Shown: positions 30,097 through 36,999 of the stretch, one piece after another | How positions within the stretch are numbered: position 1 is the stretch's first letter | Layout of the letters: the number at the start of each line of letters is the position of its first letter | NCBI GenBank assembly: GCA_028710405.1 | Contig: JAQTUD010000003.1 | Location: 1-36,999, forward strand | Direction of reading: 5' to 3' | Length of the DNA stretch: 36,999 bases | DNA from: Candidatus Omnitrophota bacterium | GTDB taxonomy: Bacteria; Omnitrophota; Gorgyraeia; Gygaellales; Profunditerraquicolaceae | Notes under the pieces: model-generated | The model's input: the letters and a program-made list of their open reading frames with translations, nothing else | Databases searched by the model: none | What the model was told of the DNA's origin: nothing | Position numbers and translations under genes: made by a program

Positions 30097-30424
30097 GGCG
30101 GGTAGAAAGTGGCTGCTCCGACGTATTGTCGGAGAGGAAAGTCCGAGCTCCAGAGGACAGCGTAATGGGATAATGCCCATCTCCGCCGCGAATCGCGGTG
30201 GAAGGATTAGAGCCACAGAGACGATACCTTGCTTTACGGCAAGGGGTGAAACGGGCAATCTCTACGCGGAGCAAGGCAGAATAGGAGACGAGCGCTGGTT
30301 CCGGCGCGCTAATAGTCTTGGGGTAAGCTGCTTGAGCCCCGGATGTAAATCCGGGATCTAAGAGAAATGGCCACTAGATGCGGATAATCGTATCGACGAC
30401 AAAACTCGGCTTATTCTACCCGCC
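30097..30424 (+). ncRNA. rnpB: RNase P RNA (bacterial class A)
   Basis: GAGGAAAGTCCGAGCTCC, AGAGCCACAGAGACGATACC, GGTGAAACGGGCAATCTCTACGCGGAGCAAGGCAGAATAGG, ACAAAACTCGGCTTA; ends pair GGCGGGTAGAA/TTCTACCCGCC. Confidence 0.95.
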
Positions 30425-30513
30425 TGATAAATTTGTATCATATATAGAACATTGTACCTGCGTTACGCATTACACAGTTAACATTACACAATCATATCCT
30501 AAGGAGGAACACA

Positions 30514-31266
30514 ATGTCCGGTCATTCTAAATGGAAGACGAATAAAGGGAAAAAAATGGTGGCTGATGCTAAAAGAGGAGCCGCCTTTACCAAAATTATC
30601 AAGGAACTTACTGTAGTCGCCCGGGAGGGGGGTGGTAACCCTGACACTAATCCCAAGTTACGTATGGTGATGCTCCGCGCCAAGGAGCTTAATATGCCTA
30701 GCGATAACGTGAAGATGGCTATAAAGCGTGGCACAGGCGAATTGCCCGGGGTAATTTATGAAAATGTGGTCTACGAGGCCTATGGGCCGGGAGGCGTGGC
30801 CATCATTATTGAGGCGCTTACTGATAATAAAAATCGCACCACCGCGGAATTACGCAATATTATGTCTAAAAGAGGCGGGAATATGGCCGGCAGCGGTTCG
30901 GTAAGCTGGATGTTTACCAAGAAGGGTTATCTGCTTATTGAAAAAAGCCAGATCGGCGAGGAAGAGATCATGTCTTTGGCTCTGGATGCCGGGGCCGAGG
31001 ATATCAAGTCCGATGAAAAAAATTACGAGGTCATTACTTCGGTGCAGGATTTTGAAAAAGTAAAACAGGCCATTCAGGATAAAGGAATAAAGTTCCAGGA
31101 CGCCGAACTGACCATGTTGCCGTCTTCTTCAATAAAATTAGGCGGCAATGAAGCCAAGCAGTTATTGGCCTTGATCGACAGCCTGGAAGAGCATGATGAT
31201 GTGCAACAGGTGTATGCTAACTTTGATATACCTGATGAGATCTTGGAGCAGTTAGCATCTGAATAA
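30514..31266 (+). CDS. yebC: YebC/PmpR family (TACO1-like) protein
   Basis: MSGHSKWKTNKGKKMVADAKRGAAFTKIIKELTVVAREGG; RBS AAGGAGG. Confidence 0.95.
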   Translation: MSGHSKWKTNKGKKMVADAKRGAAFTKIIKELTVVAREGGGNPDTNPKLRMVMLRAKELNMPSDNVKMAIKRGTGELPGVIYENVVYEAYGPGGVAIIIEALTDNKNRTTAELRNIMSKRGGNMAGSGSVSWMFTKKGYLLIEKSQIGEEEIMSLALDAGAEDIKSDEKNYEVITSVQDFEKVKQAIQDKGIKFQDAELTMLPSSSIKLGGNEAKQLLALIDSLEEHDDVQQVYANFDIPDEILEQLASE

Positions 31267-31269
31267 AAT

Positions 31270-31752
31270 ATGGTCATTCTGGGTATCGACCCGGCACTGG
31301 CTACGACCGGATACGGTGTTATTGAAACAGCCAGGAACAAGATCTTTTTATTAGAGGCGGGGATTATATCGACTTGCGCGGCCGATAAGTTACCCCAGCG
31401 CCTGAATAAAATATATACCGGGGTTTCAAAATTAATCAGCGACACACGCCCGGGGTGCCTGGTCTTAGAAAAGTTATACGCGCACTATCGTCATCCTACT
31501 ACCGCGTATCTGTTGGGAGAGGCCCGCGGGGTGATCTGTCTTGCCTGTGCGCGAGAGAATATTCCTTTCTTTGAATACGCCGCTACGCGCATAAAGAAGG
31601 CGATAGTCGGCCAGGGGCTGGCATCAAAATTACAGGTGCAGCGGATGGTGATGAGCTTGCTTGATATCCGCCAGTTGCCCAAATATACAGACATCACCGA
31701 TGCCTTGGCTTTAGCCATCGGGCATAGCTTTATGACGAGAATAGCCAGATGA
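31270..31752 (+). CDS. ruvC: Holliday junction endodeoxyribonuclease RuvC
   Basis: ILGIDPALATTGYGVIE, LEKLYAHYRHPTTAYLLGEARGVI, DITDALALAIGH. Confidence 0.95.
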   Translation: MVILGIDPALATTGYGVIETARNKIFLLEAGIISTCAADKLPQRLNKIYTGVSKLISDTRPGCLVLEKLYAHYRHPTTAYLLGEARGVICLACARENIPFFEYAATRIKKAIVGQGLASKLQVQRMVMSLLDIRQLPKYTDITDALALAIGHSFMTRIAR

Positions 31753-32375
31753 TCTCCAGGATCTCCGGAAAAATAGTAGAGAAGGGCGCGAATTACCTGC
31801 TTGTGGATATGGGGGGTATTTGTTATGAGGTGCTCATACCTGTGGCGGCGATGCAGCGCCTGGCTGAAAATACCGCTAGTGACGGAAGGGTAACCCTGGT
31901 GACCTATCATTATCTTCAGGTGGAGCCTTCCAAGAGTATCCCGGTATTGATCGGTTTCTTAAACGAAGTAGAGAGGGATTTCTTTGAAATTTTTATCACT
32001 GTCTCCGGCATAGGCCCGCGCGCGGCATTGAAGGCGCTGAATAAGCCCATATCGCAGATAGCCCGGGCGATAGATGAAGCGGATATGAAATTCCTGAAGT
32101 CTCTACCCGGTATAGGAGAACAGAAAGCCAGGGAGATCGTCGCCAAACTGCAGAATAAGATAGGCAGGTTTGGCCTTATCCAGGATGGCAAGGCAAAAGA
32201 ACAGCAGTCAAAGGCCGGGAATATCACCGAAGAGGCCTTGAGTGTTTTGATGCAACTTGAATATAAAAAGCCGGAAGCACAGGAGATGATCAAGAAAGCG
32301 CTGGAGACTTCCGGCGGCATAGAGACTACTGAGGAGTTGCTCAACGCAGTCTATAAACAAAGAAAGGCAAGATAG
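31749..32375 (+). CDS. ruvA: Holliday junction branch migration protein RuvA
   Basis: MISRISGKIVEKGANYLLVDMGGICYEV, FITVSGIGPRAALKAL, LPGIGEQKAREIVAKL. Confidence 0.95.
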   Translation: MISRISGKIVEKGANYLLVDMGGICYEVLIPVAAMQRLAENTASDGRVTLVTYHYLQVEPSKSIPVLIGFLNEVERDFFEIFITVSGIGPRAALKALNKPISQIARAIDEADMKFLKSLPGIGEQKAREIVAKLQNKIGRFGLIQDGKAKEQQSKAGNITEEALSVLMQLEYKKPEAQEMIKKALETSGGIETTEELLNAVYKQRKAR

Positions 32376-32377
32376 AG

Positions 32378-32971
32378 ATGTCGGATGATAATATCAAGCC
32401 GGTGATTGAGGCTTTATTGCTTGCCAGCGATAAGCCGCTGACTATTGATCAGATCAAGAACGTTTTAGATGACCTGCCTGCCCCGCAGATCCGCCAGATC
32501 CTGGAGGAGCTAAAAGGTTCTTATGAAGAGTCCGCGCGCGGGATACGTATCATTGAAGTAGCCGGAGGATTCCAGTTGACTACCCCGTCAAACCTCGCCC
32601 CATTTGTCAGGAAACTATTTAAAGAACGGCGCGTGGATAGGCTTTCAAAACCGGCGCTGGAGACCCTGGCTATCATCGCCTATAAACAGCCGGTGACTAA
32701 ATTGGAGATAGAGTCTTTCAGGAATGTGAATATAGACGGGGTGATGGAAAACCTTTTAGGCAAGAACCTGGTGCGTATCTGCGGCAGGAAAGACGCCCCG
32801 GGCAGGCCTTTTGTCTTTGGCACCACCCGGCAGTTCCTGGAATATTTCGGCTTGAAATCACTGGAGGAACTTCCTAAATTAGAAGAATTCGCAAATCTCT
32901 CGGTGCAGAAGGAGATCGCTTTAGCCGGCGAGAAAGAAAAAATTACGGAGGGGACAAATGGAACTAAATAG
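32378..32971 (+). CDS. scpB: segregation and condensation protein ScpB
   Basis: KPVIEALLLASDKPLTIDQIKNVL, LSKPALETLAIIAYKQPVTKLEIESFRNVNIDGVMENLL. Confidence 0.93.
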   Translation: MSDDNIKPVIEALLLASDKPLTIDQIKNVLDDLPAPQIRQILEELKGSYEESARGIRIIEVAGGFQLTTPSNLAPFVRKLFKERRVDRLSKPALETLAIIAYKQPVTKLEIESFRNVNIDGVMENLLGKNLVRICGRKDAPGRPFVFGTTRQFLEYFGLKSLEELPKLEEFANLSVQKEIALAGEKEKITEGTNGTK

Positions 32972-34019
32972 TCTGCGTAAAAAAATAGATTCTCTAGACA
33001 GCCAGATCACCAAGATGTTGAATATGCGCGCTAGGATCACTCTGTCTATAGCGGCCTCAAAAGAAAAGTCCGGCAAGAGTATTTATTCCCCGGATCGCGA
33101 GCGGCAGGTGATCCGCAAGATCACTAAAGAAAATAAAGGGCCCCTTGGCGACAGCGCTTTAGAGGCGATATACCGCGAAGTTATGTCGGGTTGCCTGGCG
33201 CTGGAGAAGCCCCTGAAGATATCTTATTTTGGCCCGCAGGCTACCTTTACCCATTTAGCCGCGCTCAAGAGGTTTGGCTCGCAGGTCGGATATGTCGCCT
33301 GTGATAGTATCGCGGATGTCTTTCTGGAAGTAGAGAGAGGAAACGCTGATTATGGAGTGGTGCCTATAGAGAATTCTATTGAAGGCGCGGTTACGCACAC
33401 AATGGATATGCTGGTAGATTCAGACCTAAAGATCTGCGCCCAGATAATTTTAGATATCACGCATAACCTTTTGGCTAATTGCCCGAAGGCGGGGATAAGA
33501 CGCGTTTATTCCATCTCGCAGGTATTCGGGCAATGCCGTCTCTGGCTTCAAGAGAACCTGCCGGGGGTCGAGCAGATAGAGGTTTCCAGCACTACCCGCG
33601 CGGCCCAGATAGCCGCGAAAGAAAAAAAGAGCGCCTGTATAGCCTCTATATTGGCAGCCAAGATCTATAAATTGAAAGTAATTGCCAGCGATATTGAAGA
33701 TTCGCCGCACAATATCACCAGGTTCCTTGTGGTAGGTAAATCTTCGGTCCCACGCACTGGTTTTGATAAGACTTCGGTCCTCTTCTCGATTAAGGACAGG
33801 GTCGGGGCCTTACATGATATGCTTATGTCTTTTAAAAAGAATAAGATAAACCTGACCAAGATAGAATCCCGTCCATCAAAGAAGAAGGCCTGGGATTATT
33901 ATTTCTTTGTAGATTTACAGGGCCATCAGGATGACGCTAAAGTAAGGAAGGCCCTCTGGGAACTGGAGCAGAAATGCACATTTTTAAAAGTTCTGGGTTC
34001 TTACCCGACAGGAGAATAG
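32958..34019 (+). CDS. pheA: chorismate mutase / prephenate dehydratase (P-protein)
   Basis: N-terminal LRKKIDSLDSQITKMLNMRARI; ISYFGPQATFTHLAAL, VVPIENSIEGAV; ACT domain KIESRPSKKKAWDYYFFVD. Confidence 0.95.
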   Translation: MELNSLRKKIDSLDSQITKMLNMRARITLSIAASKEKSGKSIYSPDRERQVIRKITKENKGPLGDSALEAIYREVMSGCLALEKPLKISYFGPQATFTHLAALKRFGSQVGYVACDSIADVFLEVERGNADYGVVPIENSIEGAVTHTMDMLVDSDLKICAQIILDITHNLLANCPKAGIRRVYSISQVFGQCRLWLQENLPGVEQIEVSSTTRAAQIAAKEKKSACIASILAAKIYKLKVIASDIEDSPHNITRFLVVGKSSVPRTGFDKTSVLFSIKDRVGALHDMLMSFKKNKINLTKIESRPSKKKAWDYYFFVDLQGHQDDAKVRKALWELEQKCTFLKVLGSYPTGE

Positions 34020-34026
34020 AAAGAAA

Positions 34027-35112
34027 ATGAGTCTAGCCAGAAAACACATACTTAATATAGTGCCTTATGAATCAGGAAAACCCATAGAGGAACTCAAGAG
34101 GCAGCTTAATCTTAAAGAGGTGATCAAGCTTGCTTCCAATGAGAATCCTTTAGGGGTTTCTCCTAGGGCGCAGGAAGCGATCAGAAAAAATCTTTCCAAG
34201 ATAAACCGCTATCCGGATAGCCGCTGTTTCTATTTAAAAAAGAGGCTGGCGGAATTTTATAATCTCAAAAGCGATAATTTCGTCCTGGGGAATGGCTCTG
34301 ACGAGCTTATTGATATAATCATCAAGACCTTTGTCGAGGAAGATGAGCATATCATCACCGCGGATTTTACTTTCCTGGAGTATAAGATCATAGCTTCTGT
34401 TAAAGACAGGACAGTCATAGTCGTGCCCATAAAATATTTTAAGTATGATCTGGACGCGATCAGGAAGAAGATCGATAAAAAGACTAAGGTGATCTTTATC
34501 GCTAATCCTAATAATCCTACCGGAACGTATGTGACTAAATACGAGATTGAGGAGTTCATCCGCGACCTCCCGGAGGATGTCTTGCTGGTTATGGATGAGG
34601 CTTATGATACTTTTGTGGACGTAGATGATTTTCCGCAGAGCCTGAAGTACCTGAATAAGAAGAATGTTATTGTGCTTAAGACCTTTTCTAAGGCTTATGG
34701 ATTGGCCGGGCTGCGCGTGGGTTATTCTATAAGCAATCCGGAACTGGCTTCCTATATGGAGATCACCAGGCAGCCTTTCAACGTGAATTCGCTGGCCCAG
34801 GCAGCGGCGATCGCCGCGCTGGATGATAAGGAGTTCCTGAAAAAAACCAGGTCGACTATCCTGGAAGGTAAAAACTATATCTACGATGTCCTAAAAAAGA
34901 TAGGCCTGGCCTATGTCCCAAGCGTGGCTAATTTTATCCTCATTGATGTAGGTAAAGACGGCACGGATGTCTTTAGGGCGATGCTTAAATACGGAGTGAT
35001 CGTGCGGGATATGAGACAGTACGGGATGAAGAACTTTATACGCGTAACTATCGGCACCAAAAAAGAAAATGAGAGGTTTGTAAGAGTGCTCAAGAAGGTT
35101 TTACAGGCTTAA
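34027..35112 (+). CDS. hisC: HisC-like aminotransferase (histidinol-phosphate / aromatic aminotransferase)
   Basis: IKLASNENPLGVSP, NGSDELIDII, ANPNNPTGTYV, TFSKAYGLAGLRVGY. Confidence 0.92.
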   Translation: MSLARKHILNIVPYESGKPIEELKRQLNLKEVIKLASNENPLGVSPRAQEAIRKNLSKINRYPDSRCFYLKKRLAEFYNLKSDNFVLGNGSDELIDIIIKTFVEEDEHIITADFTFLEYKIIASVKDRTVIVVPIKYFKYDLDAIRKKIDKKTKVIFIANPNNPTGTYVTKYEIEEFIRDLPEDVLLVMDEAYDTFVDVDDFPQSLKYLNKKNVIVLKTFSKAYGLAGLRVGYSISNPELASYMEITRQPFNVNSLAQAAAIAALDDKEFLKKTRSTILEGKNYIYDVLKKIGLAYVPSVANFILIDVGKDGTDVFRAMLKYGVIVRDMRQYGMKNFIRVTIGTKKENERFVRVLKKVLQA

Positions 35113-35124
35113 GGGGAAGATAAT

Positions 35125-36141
35125 ATGATAATAGTTTTAAGGCCGGATGCCACAGAAGAACAGATAAATCATATCGTTAGTAAAGTGCAGAAATTGGGGT
35201 TAACGCCGCATTTATCCCGCGGCACGCAGCGTACCATCATCGGCGTTATCGGGCCGGAGGATGTCCTGCGGGTCACTCCCTTGGAGGTATTCCCGGGGGT
35301 AGAAAATGTTATCCCGGTCCTGGCCCCTTTTAAACTTGTCTCCCGTGAATTCCACAAAGAAGATTCTGTAATCGAGCTGGGCAAGGGAATCAAGATCGGC
35401 GGAAACAAGATCGTGGTTATGGCCGGTCCCTGCACAATAGAGAACATCGACCTTTTATATGAGATCGCCAAGGAAGTCAAGGCCGCCGGCGCTACGGTTT
35501 TAAGGGGCGGGGCCTTTAAGCCCCGCACTTCTCCATACAGTTTCCAGGGCCTGGGGGAAAAAGGCCTGCAGTATCTGCGGGAGGTCGGCAATGAATTGGG
35601 GTTGGTCACGGTAACCGAGGTTATGGATGCCCGCGATGTGGGATTGGTGTCCGGTTACGCCGATGTCTTGCAGATCGGCTGCCGTAATATGCAGAATTTC
35701 AACCTTTTAAAAGAAGTAGGCCAGATCCAGAAACCGGTCTTACTTAAACGCGGGATGTCCAGTACCGTAAAAGAGATGCTCATGTCGGCGGAATATATAC
35801 TCGCAGGGGGAAATTTTAACGTTATACTCTGTGAGCGCGGTATCCGGACATTTGAGGATTCTACCCGCAATACCCTGGATATCAGCGCCGTGGCGGTGGC
35901 AAAGCAACTATCTCACTTACCGATAATCATTGATCCTTCTCATGCCGCGGGCAGATGGAGTTATGTCCCGGCGCTTTCTAAGGCGGCAATTGCCTGCGGC
36001 GCTGATGGCCTGATCGTTGAAGTGCATAGTCATCCGGAGGAAGCGGTTTCGGATGGCGTGCAATCATTGATCCCATCTAACTTTATGAAGATGATGCAGG
36101 AGTTAAAAATATTAGCTAAGGTATCAGGCAGGGAGATTTAA
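35125..36141 (+). CDS. aroF: 3-deoxy-7-phosphoheptulonate synthase, type I-beta with N-terminal regulatory domain
   Basis: [68 protein letters not shown]. Confidence 0.95.
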   Translation: MIIVLRPDATEEQINHIVSKVQKLGLTPHLSRGTQRTIIGVIGPEDVLRVTPLEVFPGVENVIPVLAPFKLVSREFHKEDSVIELGKGIKIGGNKIVVMAGPCTIENIDLLYEIAKEVKAAGATVLRGGAFKPRTSPYSFQGLGEKGLQYLREVGNELGLVTVTEVMDARDVGLVSGYADVLQIGCRNMQNFNLLKEVGQIQKPVLLKRGMSSTVKEMLMSAEYILAGGNFNVILCERGIRTFEDSTRNTLDISAVAVAKQLSHLPIIIDPSHAAGRWSYVPALSKAAIACGADGLIVEVHSHPEEAVSDGVQSLIPSNFMKMMQELKILAKVSGREI

Positions 36142-36144
36142 AAT

Positions 36145-36999
36145 ATGAAGTCATTTCATAAAGCGGCAATAGTAGGCACTGGTTTGATCGGCGGCTCCAT
36201 CGCCATGGCCATCAAGAAGCAGGGGCTTGCCGATAAGGTCGTCGGAGTCAGCCGTCATCAAGAAAGCCTGCGTATAGCCAGGCAAAAGGGCGCCATTGAC
36301 CAGGGCGCGCAAGGGATTAGTATCGTAAAGGGGGCGGATCTTTTAATTTTGGCCTTGCCGGTAGGGTTGATCATAAAACTTGCGCCGCGCCTGGCCAAAC
36401 TTGTCGCTCCGGGATGCGTAGTCACAGATGTGGGAAGCACAAAGGCCGAAATCACGGCGGCTCTAAGTAAAATTTTTCCCTTTTACGTGGGGAGCCATCC
36501 TTTAGCCGGTTCGGAAAAAAGAGGGATAGCCTATGCCGATGCAAAGATATTCAAAAATTCTCTTTGTATATTGACCCCTACCATAAATACAAGGAGCGAG
36601 GTTACCAGGAGAGTAAGCGCGTTATGGAAGAAGTTCGGGGCAAGGATAACTTTGCTTTCTCCTGTTACTCACGATAAAATCCTTTCTTTTACCAGCCATT
36701 TACCGCACGCGGTTGCTTTCTCTTTAATAGGGGCGGTTCCGCCCGAGCACCTGAAGTTTGCTTCCAGCGGGTTAAAAGATACTACCCGCCTTGCCGCTTC
36801 CGAGAGCGGACTCTGGGTGGATATATTCTTGAGTAACCGCAAAGATATCCTGAAGGCGATAGGGGCATTTGAGCGGAATTTGCACGGGCTTAAGACAGCG
36901 ATAAATAAAAAAGATAGGAAATGGTTAGCCAGGTTTTTAGATAATGCAAAAGAGAAAAGGGGGAGACTTTCCGTCTACGCTGAAGGGGACACTTTCCTG
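36145..36999 (+). CDS. tyrA: prephenate dehydrogenase, 3'-truncated by the window end
   Basis: Open frame from ATG 36145 to the end: MKSFHKAAIVGTGLIGGSIAMAIKKQGLADKVVGVSR..., TDVGSTKAEI, GSHPLAGSEKRGIAYAD, LPHAVAFSL, GLKDTTRLAASES. Confidence 0.92.
   Translation, partial: MKSFHKAAIVGTGLIGGSIAMAIKKQGLADKVVGVSRHQESLRIARQKGAIDQGAQGISIVKGADLLILALPVGLIIKLAPRLAKLVAPGCVVTDVGSTKAEITAALSKIFPFYVGSHPLAGSEKRGIAYADAKIFKNSLCILTPTINTRSEVTRRVSALWKKFGARITLLSPVTHDKILSFTSHLPHAVAFSLIGAVPPEHLKFASSGLKDTTRLAASESGLWVDIFLSNRKDILKAIGAFERNLHGLKTAINKKDRKWLARFLDNAKEKRGRLSVYAEGDTFL

Noticed and set aside
30076-30361. Small ORFs on both strands in 30053-30361
   Set aside because: They lie within RNase P RNA; non-coding.
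1-36999. CRISPR arrays, transposases, integrases, prophage or toxin-antitoxin/defense islands
   Set aside because: No regularly spaced repeats, mobile-element proteins or defense domains seen; the RHH-like ORF lacks an adjacent toxin-like partner.

Overview
This is a gene-dense 37 kb chromosomal window in which every supportable gene lies on the + strand. It looks like core genome of a diderm bacterium, and the overall style suggests an uncultured PVC/Omnitrophota-like lineage (an inference only). In order it carries: dnaK-dnaJ; a FmdB-type zinc ribbon; a DUF1015 protein; accD; an orphan sugar-type ABC ATPase; two adjacent GGDEF proteins; a ROK kinase; an Fsa-type transaldolase; lptD; a four-gene UDP-sugar (UDP-uronate/UDP-xylose) cassette; cvpA; a NIF3-like gene; dnaG-rpoD; a GGDEF-HD-GYP protein; a lipoprotein; a GT39-type membrane glycosyltransferase; a small Smr-like protein; a DUF362 protein; a secreted hypothetical; a GEMM-I (c-di-GMP-I) riboswitch with a terminator ahead of a small RHH-like gene and a TIGR04073-like gene; tRNA-Ile2(CAU) and tRNA-Val(CAC); a C4 zinc-ribbon/coiled-coil protein; RNase H; RNase P RNA; yebC-ruvC-ruvA-scpB; and pheA-hisC-aroF-tyrA (tyrA truncated by the window end). 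The most interesting signal is c-di-GMP biology. Three GGDEF proteins are present, one with a degenerate GGGEF site, an intact I-site and an HD-GYP domain. The same window holds a riboswitch with two tandem terminator-like hairpins controlling an RHH/TIGR04073-like module that may be linked to exosortase systems.
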